Shown piece by piece: positions 14,622 to 24,557 of a stretch of DNA of 64,000 nt. Every line of letters begins with the position of its first letter. Within the stretch, counting starts at the first letter, position 1. The DNA lies in contig NZ_PIZV01000070.1 of the NCBI RefSeq assembly GCF_002835665.1, forward strand, positions 1 through 64,000, written 5' to 3'. The notes under the pieces are model-generated. The model saw only the letters and a list, made by a program, of their open reading frames with translations. It had not been told where the DNA came from and did not search any database. This DNA comes from Chryseobacterium sp. PMSZPI. Lineage in GTDB: Bacteria; Bacteroidota; Bacteroidia; Flavobacteriales; Weeksellaceae. Both the position numbers and the translations under genes were made by a program.

Positions 14622-17316
14622 TTTTGCATTGTTTTTTGTGGTCTTGTTTTACCTGGCACTTCTTTTCTTAGTTGCGCACCTGGCGGAAAAGAAAAGAAGC
14701 AAGCTTTGGATCAACAACCCTTATATTTACGCTCTATCACTGGCTGTATACTGCACAGCATGGACATACTATGGAAGTATCGGCGTAGCTGCAACGAGCG
14801 GACTTAATTACCTACCTATTTACATTGGCCCCATCATGATTATTCCTGCATGGATTTACATTAATACGAGAATCGTAAGAATTTCCAGGGTTAATAAAAT
14901 AAGCAGTCTGGCAGATTTCATCTCGTTACGGTATGGAAACAGCAGGAGCCTGAGTGCTATCATTACGATCGTTTGTCTTCTGGCTATCGTTCCTTATATC
15001 GGACTTCAGATCAAAGCAATTTCCGAAACTTTTCACCTCGTAACAGAAACTGCCATGTCCCAGGATATCCTGACCGACAATGCCACATTCGTAGTTGTGC
15101 TGATTGCTTTATTCTCGTCGTATTACGGAACACGATATGTAGATGCTTCGGAAAAACGATTAGGAATCATCTCAGCGATTGCTCTGGAAAGTTTTTTAAA
15201 GTTATTCTTTATTATCATCCTTGGCTTTTTTGTAATTTATTACGTATTCGATGGGTTTTCGGATATTTATCAAAAAGCCAGTCAGTTTGAAGATTTTAAA
15301 GAAAAAAACACTTTCAACGGAATTGAAGGTGCGATGAACTGGATGGTCTTATGCATGATTTCCGCAACGGCGATCTGCATCCTTCCCAGACAGTTTCATA
15401 CAGCAATTGTTGAGAACAGACAGGAAAAGCACATCAAAACAGCCATCTGGTTTTTCCCGCTTTACCTATTGATATTTACAGTATTCATTTTTCCGATTGC
15501 CTGGGGCGGAAGGTTGATTTTTGATGGCCAGAAGGTCAATCCGGAATTCTACTCTATTTTAATTCCACAACATTTTGACAACACTTTAATTACCGTTTTT
15601 GTTTTCCTTGGAGGATTAAGCTCCTGTATTTCAATGATTATTATTTCAGCGATTACTTTATCCATTATGCTTTCCAACAACCTGATTATTCCTTACGGTT
15701 TACTTGGCAAGTTTAAATCCGAAAGCGAGGAACAAAATACCAGAAACATTACCAATATCCGGAAATTCAGCATTTTCGCCCTGATCATTATGGCTTTTGT
15801 TTTCTATAAATATTTTATTTTAAAAACATCACTGGATTCCGTAGGCCTGATCTCTTTTGTGATCATCGGACAGTTAGCTCCTGCATTTTTTGGTGCCTTA
15901 TTCTGGAGACGTGGAAGTTATAAAGGAGCTGTTATCGGGTTAGCTACCGGATTGGTCATTTGTTATTTCGGATTAATTATTCCGCAGTATTATTTCTCTT
16001 ACAACCAGGAAGTCAAGGGAATTTTAAGAGATATGTATGATGGTTTTGAGTTTTTCGCCATTCCTTATCTCGGTAGGATTCCACAGATTTTCTTCTGGTC
16101 TCTTTTGGTAAACACAGGTTTATTCACCATTATTTCAGTAAGCACCAAAGGAAATTACAGGGAACGGAATTTTGCCGAACTCTATGTAGACATCGACAAA
16201 TACATTCAAAATCACGAAAACGCATTTATCTGGAGAGGAACGGCTTATGTTTCGGATATTAAAAATATCCTTGAACGATTTTTGGGTAAAAATAAAACAG
16301 AACAAGCGCTTCGAATTTTCAATTTAAAATATAATATTGACTCCCAAACCGAAACGGCAGATTCCCGGTTTATTAAGTTCTCAGAAAACCTTCTGGCAGG
16401 ACGAATCGGTACTGCTTCAGCCAAGATCTTAATTGAAGGTGTTACGAAAGAAGATAAAATATCTTTAAAGGAAGTATTAAATATCCTTGAAGAATCTCAG
16501 GAAAACATCAGTTTAAATAAAAAACTTACCGAACAGTCCGAAGAACTACAGAAGCTTTCGGATGACCTGCGAACCGCCAATGAAAGTCTGATCGTTAAAG
16601 ACCGTCAGAAAGATGACTTCCTGGATTCAGTCGCTCACGAATTAAGAACTCCTATCACTGCCATCCGCTCTGCGGGGGAAATCTTAGCAGATGATGATGA
16701 CATTCCTTTTGAAATCAAACAGGAATTTTTAAATAATATTATTACAGAGTCTGACCGGTTAAGCGAAATCATCAACGATATCCTGTATCTGGATAAGCTG
16801 CAACACGGAGAGATATCTTTACATATCCAGGAAAACAATATTATTGAAACATATAAAAAAGCAGTAAACCCACTCCTCCATCTGATCCAACAAAAAGATC
16901 TTCATTTAAGTGAGGTTAATCTTTTAAATCAGTTTATATTTGAATATGATGAAGCAAGGATGATTCAGCTATTCCAGAATATTTGGGGTAATGCTTTAAA
17001 ATTTACAGACGAGCAAGGCACCATACAAACCAAATTATTTGAAAAAGACGGGCAAGTCATCATTAGTATTTTCAATACAGGAAAACATATTCCCGAGGAA
17101 GATCTGGAAATGATTTTTGATAAATTTTATCAATCCAAAAATCAAAATATTTTAAAACCTACAGGAAGCGGACTGGGGTTGGCTATTTCTAAAAAAATAG
17201 TACAAGCTCACGGTGGAAGCATCAAAGCCGAAAACAGCGGACTGGGAGTAACCTTCACCATAAGCATTCCTAAAAAAACTATAAAAGAGATAAAAGATGA
17301 AGTTGAACACCATTAA
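14611..17316 (+). CDS. Sodium:solute symporter-histidine kinase fusion (CbrA/CrbS-like sensor)
   Basis: 901 residues. The first ~520 form an SSS-family transporter with about 13 membrane helices (starts LFFVVLFYLALLF). A cytoplasmic linker and coiled coil (about 615-665) lead to a HisKA domain with phospho-acceptor H676 in SVAHELRTP, then an HATPase with N-box N794 (WGNALKF) and G-box GSGLGLAISKKIV near residue 850. Family members CbrA and CrbS sense nutrient or acetate flux and control acs. Encoded 9 bp before a receiver protein and upstream of prpE and acs, which fits that role. Whether the symporter half still transports is unknown. Confidence 0.9.
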   Translation: MMNSFALFFVVLFYLALLFLVAHLAEKKRSKLWINNPYIYALSLAVYCTAWTYYGSIGVAATSGLNYLPIYIGPIMIIPAWIYINTRIVRISRVNKISSLADFISLRYGNSRSLSAIITIVCLLAIVPYIGLQIKAISETFHLVTETAMSQDILTDNATFVVVLIALFSSYYGTRYVDASEKRLGIISAIALESFLKLFFIIILGFFVIYYVFDGFSDIYQKASQFEDFKEKNTFNGIEGAMNWMVLCMISATAICILPRQFHTAIVENRQEKHIKTAIWFFPLYLLIFTVFIFPIAWGGRLIFDGQKVNPEFYSILIPQHFDNTLITVFVFLGGLSSCISMIIISAITLSIMLSNNLIIPYGLLGKFKSESEEQNTRNITNIRKFSIFALIIMAFVFYKYFILKTSLDSVGLISFVIIGQLAPAFFGALFWRRGSYKGAVIGLATGLVICYFGLIIPQYYFSYNQEVKGILRDMYDGFEFFAIPYLGRIPQIFFWSLLVNTGLFTIISVSTKGNYRERNFAELYVDIDKYIQNHENAFIWRGTAYVSDIKNILERFLGKNKTEQALRIFNLKYNIDSQTETADSRFIKFSENLLAGRIGTASAKILIEGVTKEDKISLKEVLNILEESQENISLNKKLTEQSEELQKLSDDLRTANESLIVKDRQKDDFLDSVAHELRTPITAIRSAGEILADDDDIPFEIKQEFLNNIITESDRLSEIINDILYLDKLQHGEISLHIQENNIIETYKKAVNPLLHLIQQKDLHLSEVNLLNQFIFEYDEARMIQLFQNIWGNALKFTDEQGTIQTKLFEKDGQVIISIFNTGKHIPEEDLEMIFDKFYQSKNQNILKPTGSGLGLAISKKIVQAHGGSIKAENSGLGVTFTISIPKKTIKEIKDEVEHH

Positions 17317-17325
17317 AACCCATAT

Positions 17326-17685
17326 ATGAGAAAGATAATCATTGCCGATGATGAACATAAAATATTAATGTCCCTCGAATACAGTTTTAAGAAAAATGGC
17401 TATGACGTTTATATTGCACGGGACGGAACAGAAGTCCTTGATTTTTTAAAAACCATGGTTCCGGATGTCATTCTTCTCGATATCATGATGCCTAATCTCG
17501 ATGGTTACAGCACTTTGGACATCATTAAGCAGGATGAAAAACTAAAAGACACAAAGGTTATTTTCCTGAGCGCTAAAAACAATCCGCGAGATATTGAAAA
17601 AGGAATGGAAATGGGAGCCGATGCGTACGTAACGAAGCCCTACTCGATTAAGAAGCTGATGCAGCAGATTGAGGAGATGTTCTAG
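17326..17685 (+). CDS. Stand-alone response-regulator receiver domain
   Basis: 119 residues, CheY-like receiver only. Acidic pocket DDE at 8-10, phospho-acceptor D52 in LLDIMMP, and K104 in YVTKPYS. No output domain: the gene stops at the end of the receiver fold. As the partner of the preceding kinase it would have to act by protein contact, or pass phosphate to another protein. This differs from CbrB and CrbR, which have DNA-binding output domains. Confidence 0.9.
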   Translation: MRKIIIADDEHKILMSLEYSFKKNGYDVYIARDGTEVLDFLKTMVPDVILLDIMMPNLDGYSTLDIIKQDEKLKDTKVIFLSAKNNPRDIEKGMEMGADAYVTKPYSIKKLMQQIEEMF

Positions 17686-17689
17686 CCTG

Positions 17690-17727
17690 ACCTTGTCAAG
17701 GTTTAAAACCTTGACAAGGTCAGGCAA
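17690..17727. repeat. CCTTGTCAAGG long palindrome, copy 2
   Basis: GCCTGACCTTGTCAAGGTTT and AAACCTTGACAAGGTCAGGC form an essentially perfect long hairpin with a tiny loop, followed by a run of A. It starts a few bases after the response-regulator stop codon. Same core as the palindrome at the argF' 3' end. Without a downstream T run on the plus strand it is a poor intrinsic terminator for the upstream gene. Confidence 0.85.
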
Positions 17728-17757
17728 AAAAAAACCACCAAACACACGACAATTGAT

Positions 17758-19656
17758 ATGAATACCGATATTTTATTTAAACAAAGTATAGAAGATAAGG
17801 AAGCTTTCTGGAAGGAACAAGCTGAAGCAATACAATGGTTTCAGTTTCCGAAACAGATTCTTTCAACAGATCAGAATAATTACCCTGAGTGGTTCTCCGA
17901 CGGGCAGCTTAATATGTGTTATTTGTGCATAGATAAACACATTGAAGACGGTTTTGGAGATCAGACGGCAATTGTTTATGACTCTCCCGTAACCCATCAA
18001 AAGAAAACGTATACTTTCAAACAAGCTCAGGAAGAAATTTCAAAGCTTGCGGGAGGCCTTTCTTCATTAGGATTACAAAAAGGAGACACTGCTGTTATCT
18101 ATATGCCAATGATTCCCCAGACGCTTTTTGCCATGCTGGCCTGCGCAAGGATTGGTGTGATTCACAATGTCGTTTTTGGAGGCTTTGCACCGCACGAATT
18201 GGTCGTAAGAATTGATGACTGCAAACCAAAAGTTCTGATTACCGCTACTGCCGGTGTAGAGATTGCCAAAAGAATCCCATATCTTCCACTGGTAGAGAAA
18301 GCCATAGAACTCGCACAGGATAAAGTTGATCATATCGTGGTATACAACCGAAAACTAACAGACAATCAGGACGAAATGTTCGATGGACTGATTGATTACG
18401 AAGAATTGGTTCAAAAATCAGAGCCGGTTGATTGTGTATCGGTTGAATCTACCCATCCGCTTTATTTGCTTTACACTTCAGGAACAACAGGAAAACCTAA
18501 GGGAATTGTTCGGGATACCGGAGGCTATGCCACAGCCATGAAATTTTCCATGAAATATGTCTATGGTGTTGAACCCGGAGAAACATACTGGGCGGCATCA
18601 GATTTTGGTTGGGCAGTGGGACACAGCTTCTCTGTTTATGGACCATTAATCAATAGAAATACAACGATTATTTTTGAAGGCAAACCGATCATGACTCCTG
18701 ACGCGGGAACATTCTGGAGAATTATTTCAGAATACAAAGTTTCTGTGATGTTTACTGCACCTACGGCCATCAGAGCCATAAAAAAAGAAGATCCAAACGG
18801 AGAACTGGTAAAAAAATATGATCTCACCCATTTCAGAAAGCAATTTCTTGCCGGTGAAAGATGCGATGTAGCGACTTTAGACTGGTTTGCAGAGCACATC
18901 GGAGTTCCTGCCATTGACCACTGGTGGCAGACCGAATCAGGTTGGCCTATGCTGGGATTGCTGACTTCCGGTGAAGATTACCATATTAAGAGAGCTTCTG
19001 CGGGAAAACCTATTCCCGGATATGATATCAAAATATTTGACGAAAACGGCTTAGAGCTCGATCCACACCATGAAGGATATCTGGTTATAAAACTTCCGCT
19101 TCCTCCTGGAGCAATGTTGGGAATCTGGAAAGATGATGAGCGTTTCCAAAGCAGCTATCTTTCTCAGTATAATGGATATTATTTTTCGGGAGACGGCGCC
19201 ATACAGGATGAAGATGGCTATATTTTCATTACGGGAAGAGTTGATGATGTCATTAATGTGGCCGGACACAGACTTTCTACCTCAGAAATGGAAGAAATTG
19301 TTTCGTCGCATCCTGATGTGGCTGAATGTGCAGTAGTGGGAATTGATGATGATTTAAAAGGTCAGATTCCTTTTGCTGCCGTTGTTTTAAAAAACGGATC
19401 AACTGTTTCTGAAGAAAAAGTTGAAAAGGATATCATCCGGATGGTTCGTGAAAAGATTGGTGCTGTTGCATTTTTAAAAAATGCCATGATTGTCAAACGT
19501 TTACCCAAAACCCGTTCAGGAAAGATTTTAAGAAAGCTTATCCGAACCTTATTGGATGGAAAAGAATTCCAGATTCCATCAACGATTGATGATGAAAAAA
19601 TCATTGAGGAAATTCAGGAAAAAATCAGGGAATATAGAGGTAAAACCGGAAATTAA
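17758..19656 (+). CDS. prpE: Propionyl-CoA synthetase-like acyl-CoA ligase
   Basis: 632-residue AMP-forming ligase. The P-loop YTSGTTGKPKG is near residue 240; the acyl-pocket motif DHWWQTESGWP matches PrpE more than Acs, which normally has DTWWQTETGG. The C-terminal domain carries GRVDDVINVAGHRLS and the catalytic, acetylation-regulated lysine in KTRSGKILRK near residue 583. Activates propionate (probably also other short acids) to the CoA ester. Followed 49 bp later by acs, presumably co-transcribed. Confidence 0.85.
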   Translation: MNTDILFKQSIEDKEAFWKEQAEAIQWFQFPKQILSTDQNNYPEWFSDGQLNMCYLCIDKHIEDGFGDQTAIVYDSPVTHQKKTYTFKQAQEEISKLAGGLSSLGLQKGDTAVIYMPMIPQTLFAMLACARIGVIHNVVFGGFAPHELVVRIDDCKPKVLITATAGVEIAKRIPYLPLVEKAIELAQDKVDHIVVYNRKLTDNQDEMFDGLIDYEELVQKSEPVDCVSVESTHPLYLLYTSGTTGKPKGIVRDTGGYATAMKFSMKYVYGVEPGETYWAASDFGWAVGHSFSVYGPLINRNTTIIFEGKPIMTPDAGTFWRIISEYKVSVMFTAPTAIRAIKKEDPNGELVKKYDLTHFRKQFLAGERCDVATLDWFAEHIGVPAIDHWWQTESGWPMLGLLTSGEDYHIKRASAGKPIPGYDIKIFDENGLELDPHHEGYLVIKLPLPPGAMLGIWKDDERFQSSYLSQYNGYYFSGDGAIQDEDGYIFITGRVDDVINVAGHRLSTSEMEEIVSSHPDVAECAVVGIDDDLKGQIPFAAVVLKNGSTVSEEKVEKDIIRMVREKIGAVAFLKNAMIVKRLPKTRSGKILRKLIRTLLDGKEFQIPSTIDDEKIIEEIQEKIREYRGKTGN

Positions 19657-19705
19657 ACATAAATTTAAAATATAAAACAATTCAAATTTCAAAAACGAAA
19701 GGGAT

Positions 19706-21613
19706 ATGAGAAATTACTTAATAGAAGACTTACCACATTATTTTGAAGAATATAAGAAGTCTATCAAAAATCCTAAAAAATTCTGGGATAAGGTAGCCGA
19801 TCAAAACTTTGTGTGGTATCAGAGATGGAGCAAGGTTGTTAAGTACGATATGAATGAAGCCAAAATCACATGGTTTAAAAATGCCAAACTTAACATTACT
19901 AAAAACTGTATTGACAGACACCTTTCTGTAAGAGGAGATAAAACTGCTATTATCTGGGAACCGAATGATCCGAAAGAAGAAGCACAACATATTTCCTATA
20001 ACGAACTCTATACCCGTGTCAATAAAACCGCCAACGTTCTCAGTGACATGGGAATTCAAAAAGGGGACAGGGTATGCATCTACCTTCCTATGATTCCTGA
20101 ACTGGCTATTACGATGCTGGCCTGTGCTAAATTGGGAGCAGTTCATTCTGTAATTTTTGCAGGATTTTCAGCTGCTGCCGTGGCTTCAAGAGTAAATGAC
20201 TGCGAAGCTAAAATGGTCATTACCTCGGACGGAAGTTATAGAGGCAATAAAGTCCTGGATTTAAAGACTATCGTGGATGAAGCCTTAGAAAAGACCCCAA
20301 CGGTTGAAAAGGTGCTTGTAGTGAAAAGAACCCATAATGAAATCAAAATGAAAGAAGGCCGCGATTACTGGATGGCCGACTTATACGATAAAGCTTCCCC
20401 GGATTTTGTAACGGTTATCATGGACTCCGAAGATCCTCTTTTCATTCTGTATACTTCAGGTTCTACAGGAAAACCAAAAGGAATGCTTCATACCTCTGCC
20501 GGTTATATGGTTTATACCGCATATACTTTTAAAAATGTCTTTAATTATAAGGAAAATGATATTTATTGGTGTACCGCTGACATCGGTTGGATTACGGGCC
20601 ATTCCTATATTCTTTACGGACCTTTATTGAATGGTGCCACTACGGTTATTTTCGAAGGAGTTCCCACCTACCCGGAACCGGATCGTTTCTGGGAAGTCAT
20701 TGAAAAACATAAAATCACACAATTTTATACCGCTCCTACCGCCATTCGTTCACTGGCAAAAGAAAGTACAGAATGGGTAGACAAGCATGATTTAAGTTCT
20801 TTAAAAGTAATAGGATCCGTGGGTGAACCCATCAATGATGAAGCATGGCATTGGTTTAACGACCATGTAGGTAAGAAAAAATGTCCTATTGTAGATACGT
20901 GGTGGCAAACAGAAACAGGAGGAATTATGATTTCACCACTTCCTTTTGTTACTCCTACAAAACCCACCTATGCCACCCTGCCTCTACCGGGAATTCAACC
21001 GGTTTTGATGGATGATAAACGTAATGAAATTACAGGAAACCAGGTGACAGGAAATCTTTGTATTCGTTTTCCATGGCCGGGGATCGCAAGAACCATCTGG
21101 GGTGACCACCAAAGATATAAAGAAACTTACTTCACTGCTTTTCCGGGAAAATACTTTACCGGTGACGGTGCTTTAAGAGATGAAGTGGGTTATTACAGAA
21201 TTACAGGACGTGTAGATGATGTGATTATCGTTTCCGGGCACAATTTAGGAACGGCTCCTATCGAAGACAGCATCAATCAGCATCCTGCCGTTGCGGAATC
21301 TGCGATTGTAGGTTATCCGCACGACATCAAAGGAAACGGGTTATATGGCTACGTAACCCTTAAAGAAACCGGAGAAAGCCGAGATAAGGAAAATCTTAAG
21401 AAAGAAATCAACCAGCTGATTGCTGATCAGATCGGACCGATTGCCAAACTGGATAAGATACAATTTGTTTCAGGACTTCCTAAAACACGTTCTGGAAAGA
21501 TTATGCGTAGAATCTTGAGAAAAATTGCAGAAGGTGATTTCAGTAACTTTGGAGATATCTCTACTCTTTTAAATCCTGAAATCGTAGAAGAAATTAAGAA
21601 CGAAAGAATTTAA
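19706..21613 (+). CDS. acs: Acetyl-CoA synthetase
   Basis: 635 residues, AMP-forming acetate-CoA ligase. Motifs in order: YTSGSTGKPKG near 250, DTWWQTETGG near 400 with the acetate-pocket Trp, GRVDDVIIVSGHNLGT near 505, and PKTRSGKIMRR near 595 whose lysine is the usual acetylation switch. Lies at the end of the symporter-kinase/receiver/prpE block and is followed by a strong terminator. Lets the cell use or recycle acetate. Confidence 0.95.
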   Translation: MRNYLIEDLPHYFEEYKKSIKNPKKFWDKVADQNFVWYQRWSKVVKYDMNEAKITWFKNAKLNITKNCIDRHLSVRGDKTAIIWEPNDPKEEAQHISYNELYTRVNKTANVLSDMGIQKGDRVCIYLPMIPELAITMLACAKLGAVHSVIFAGFSAAAVASRVNDCEAKMVITSDGSYRGNKVLDLKTIVDEALEKTPTVEKVLVVKRTHNEIKMKEGRDYWMADLYDKASPDFVTVIMDSEDPLFILYTSGSTGKPKGMLHTSAGYMVYTAYTFKNVFNYKENDIYWCTADIGWITGHSYILYGPLLNGATTVIFEGVPTYPEPDRFWEVIEKHKITQFYTAPTAIRSLAKESTEWVDKHDLSSLKVIGSVGEPINDEAWHWFNDHVGKKKCPIVDTWWQTETGGIMISPLPFVTPTKPTYATLPLPGIQPVLMDDKRNEITGNQVTGNLCIRFPWPGIARTIWGDHQRYKETYFTAFPGKYFTGDGALRDEVGYYRITGRVDDVIIVSGHNLGTAPIEDSINQHPAVAESAIVGYPHDIKGNGLYGYVTLKETGESRDKENLKKEINQLIADQIGPIAKLDKIQFVSGLPKTRSGKIMRRILRKIAEGDFSNFGDISTLLNPEIVEEIKNERI

Positions 21614-21627
21614 TGTAAACAAATAGG

Positions 21628-21660
21628 AAGCCCTGGAGTCACTACCAGGGCTTTTATTTT
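21628..21660 (+). terminator. Intrinsic terminator after acs
   Basis: AAGCCCTGG and CCAGGGCTT form a 9-bp stem with loop AGTCACTA, followed by TTATTTTTAT. Confidence 0.9.
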
Positions 21661-21868
21661 TATCTCACATCGAAAAATCCCGAGCTTTCAATCATCACAT
21701 TCAATAATTGTAAAAAAAATTACTACAATCATTATAAATCAAACGTTTGTTTAGTATAGCTTCAATCAATTGTCATTTATGTTATGATCAGAATGTTAAT
21801 TAACAATTTTTATTAAATAAATAGAAAAATAATCATTAACTTTAGTCATAACTTTAAACCAATTAACT

Positions 21869-22234
21869 ATGTCAAATATACTAGCGGGGCTATTTGAGCA
21901 CCACAGCGATTACAAGAAACTTGAGAGCGATCTGGAGAATTCAGGGTTTGAAAATTCAGATTATATCGTATATCTTAATAGTAATTCCAACAATTCTCAA
22001 TATCTGGCAAGTGTTACCGTAAAAGACAATAGCCAGGTTGAGAGTGCCCGGAATATTTTCAATCAAAATGCGGCTTTAAAAACGTATTTATTTGAAGGGA
22101 TGAGTATGGAAGAAACCAATTATGACACTATTAAAAAATACATTGATGCAAGGAACAGGGCTGAAATCCATAATAGTCCTGATATCAAAATTAAAACGTC
22201 AAGTGACGGAATGAATTCAGAAGTAAAATTTTAA
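21869..22234 (+). CDS. Hypothetical protein, resembles YflT-type general stress proteins
   Basis: 121 residues, acidic and soluble. The N-terminal half (ILAGLFEHHSDYKKLESDLENSGF) looks like the alpha/beta fold of 'heat induced stress protein YflT' family members, where a helix pairs with a glycine-turn strand; the Asn/Ser-rich middle and charged tail are not typical. Own transcription unit with a terminator on each side. The family match is a weak impression and the role is unknown. Confidence 0.6.
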   Translation: MSNILAGLFEHHSDYKKLESDLENSGFENSDYIVYLNSNSNNSQYLASVTVKDNSQVESARNIFNQNAALKTYLFEGMSMEETNYDTIKKYIDARNRAEIHNSPDIKIKTSSDGMNSEVKF

Positions 22235-22261
22235 AAAGGCATAGAATCTAATAACCAAGGG

Positions 22262-22290
22262 ATCCGCAGACATTCTGCGGATTTTTTGTA
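22262..22290 (+). terminator. Intrinsic terminator after the 21869 gene
   Basis: ATCCGCAG and CTGCGGAT form an 8-bp stem with loop ACATT, followed by TTTTTTG. Confidence 0.9.
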
Positions 22291-22344
22291 TTTGAAAAAA
22301 CTAAAAAATTTCGTATTTTCGTCTAAATATAGGCATTTGCACAA

Positions 22345-24555
22345 ATGAGTTACGATTTAGAACAAGAGAATAAAGAAATCCTTTCCAGATATAAGGACCT
22401 GATTTCTAACACATACAGAACTTTGGATGAGGAAAATAACAAACTTATCCGGAAGGCATTCGATATAGCGCTGGACGCTCATAAGGACCAAAGGAGAAAA
22501 TCCGGAGAACCTTACATTTACCATCCTATTGCTGTTGCTAAAATTGTAGCAACCGAAATTGGTTTGGGGGCAACTTCTATTGCCTGTGCGCTTCTGCATG
22601 ATGTGATCGAAGATTCTGACTATACTTATGAAGATCTGAAAAAAATATTTGGGGAGAAGATCGCCGGTATCGTGAACGGATTGACTAAAATATCCATCAT
22701 GAACCATCAGAATATTTCTGTACAATCTGAAAATTACAGGAAACTGTTGCTGACGTTGTCAGAAGATTTCAGGGTAATTTTGATCAAAATTGCGGATCGT
22801 CTTCATAATATGAGGACTTTAGAAAGTATGGCTCCGGACAAGCAAAAGAAAATTGCTTCGGAAACCGTTTACATCTATGCTCCGATGGCGCACCGTTTGG
22901 GATTGTATAATATCAAATCCGAGCTTGAAGATCTTTCATTAAAATACAATAATCCTGAGATTTATAACGAAATCACGGAAAAATTAGAATTGGCTAAAGA
23001 AAGCCGTGAAAGGTATATAGAGGAATTTAAAAAAGAAGTTTCCGAAAGGCTTCATGAAGAAGGATTAAATTTTAAAATTAAAGGCCGGGCCAAAGCAATT
23101 TCTTCTATCTACAGAAAGATGCTTAAACAAGGGGTTTCTTTTGAAGAGGTCTTTGATAATTATGCCATCAGAATTATTTATAAATCTGATGCTAAAAATG
23201 AAAAATTCCTTGCGTGGAAAATCTATTCTATCGTTACGGATGTTTACCACAGTAACCCGTCAAGGATGAGAGACTGGATCACACAGCCTCGTTCAACAGG
23301 ATATGAGAGTCTCCACTTAACAGTTTTAGGTCCGGATAGAAAATGGATTGAGGTTCAAATCCGTTCAGAACGAATGGATGAGATTGCCGAAAAAGGGGTG
23401 GCTGCTCATTATAAATATAAAGAAGGTTACAAGCAAAGTTCCGATGACCGAAATTTTGAAAAATGGGTCACAGAAATTCGTGACGTTCTCGAACAGCAGC
23501 AAGATCTTTCTACATCTGAACTTTTAGATAATATTAAGCTTAATTTATATTCAAAAGAAGTCTTTGTATTTACTCCGAAAGGAGAAATTAAAATCTTACC
23601 AACTAATGCCACTGCTTTAGATTTTGCTTTTTCCGTTCACTCTGATCTGGGAATGAAATGTTTAGGTGCTAAGATCAATGGTAAACTGGTTCCGATTTCT
23701 TATATTCTCCAAAACGGAGATCAGGTAGATATTCTTTCTTCTCAAAACCAGAAGCCTAAATCAGACTGGCTGGAATTTGTCGTGACTTCAAAGGCAAAAT
23801 CCAAAATCAAAAGTTATCTGAACTCTCAGAAAAATCAACTGGTAGAAGAGGGAAAAGAAATCCTGCAAAGAAAATTGCGTCATGCCAAAATCAATTTTAA
23901 TGACGAAGAAATTAATAAACTTCAGAAGTTCTTTAATTTAAAATCATCCCAAGAACTCTTCCTTAAGTTCCAAAGCAACGAACTCGATGTCAGCAGCTTA
24001 AGAAAATACATCGAAAGTAAAAACGTATTCAACAACCTGCTTTCAAGGTTCAGAAAATCTCCTACGAAAAGTCAACATTTTGAGGAGCCGAAGGAGGAAA
24101 ACCTTGATATGATCGTTTTTGGAAAAGATGAAGAAAAACTGAATTACAGCTATGCAAAATGCTGTACAGTAATTCCCGGAGATAAAATTTTCGGATTCAT
24201 CACGATTTCCGATGGGATTAAAGTACATAGCGACAACTGTCCGAATGCAATCAACCTAAGAGCTCAATACGATTATCGTGTTATTCCTGCAAAATGGGTA
24301 AATGCAGAAAGTTTCAAAAACAGAGTTAAAATCGAAATTGAAGGACTTGACAGAATGGGAATGATTAACGATATCACGACAGTAATCAGTGGAAGTATGG
24401 GAATGGATATGAAAAGCATGTCTATTGAGTCTAATAATGGCGTTTTCACAGGAAATATCACACTTGAAGTGAAAAATAAAGGACAATTGGAAGAAACCTT
24501 TAAAAAACTAAAAAGTATCAACGGTGTTTCAAGAGTGAGACGACTACAATCTTAA
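22345..24555 (+). CDS. Bifunctional (p)ppGpp synthetase/hydrolase, RelA/SpoT family
   Basis: 736 residues controlling the stringent response. HD hydrolase domain with HDVIEDSDYTYED near 90 and KIADRLHNMRTL near 148; synthetase domain with NYAIRII near 275 and TQPRSTGYESLHLTVLG near 320; TGS domain from about 400 (VFVFTPKGEIKILP) and a C-terminal ACT domain (about 660-736). Both catalytic halves look intact, so it probably makes and degrades the alarmone. nhaA begins 2 bp after its stop. Confidence 0.95.
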   Translation: MSYDLEQENKEILSRYKDLISNTYRTLDEENNKLIRKAFDIALDAHKDQRRKSGEPYIYHPIAVAKIVATEIGLGATSIACALLHDVIEDSDYTYEDLKKIFGEKIAGIVNGLTKISIMNHQNISVQSENYRKLLLTLSEDFRVILIKIADRLHNMRTLESMAPDKQKKIASETVYIYAPMAHRLGLYNIKSELEDLSLKYNNPEIYNEITEKLELAKESRERYIEEFKKEVSERLHEEGLNFKIKGRAKAISSIYRKMLKQGVSFEEVFDNYAIRIIYKSDAKNEKFLAWKIYSIVTDVYHSNPSRMRDWITQPRSTGYESLHLTVLGPDRKWIEVQIRSERMDEIAEKGVAAHYKYKEGYKQSSDDRNFEKWVTEIRDVLEQQQDLSTSELLDNIKLNLYSKEVFVFTPKGEIKILPTNATALDFAFSVHSDLGMKCLGAKINGKLVPISYILQNGDQVDILSSQNQKPKSDWLEFVVTSKAKSKIKSYLNSQKNQLVEEGKEILQRKLRHAKINFNDEEINKLQKFFNLKSSQELFLKFQSNELDVSSLRKYIESKNVFNNLLSRFRKSPTKSQHFEEPKEENLDMIVFGKDEEKLNYSYAKCCTVIPGDKIFGFITISDGIKVHSDNCPNAINLRAQYDYRVIPAKWVNAESFKNRVKIEIEGLDRMGMINDITTVISGSMGMDMKSMSIESNNGVFTGNITLEVKNKGQLEETFKKLKSINGVSRVRRLQS

Positions 24556-24557
24556 TT

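Noticed and set aside
17690..17727. Classical intrinsic terminator between the receiver gene and prpE
   Set aside because: The hairpin is followed by A rather than T on the coding strand and shares its core with the argF' palindrome, so a dispersed repeat is the better call; partial termination is still possible.
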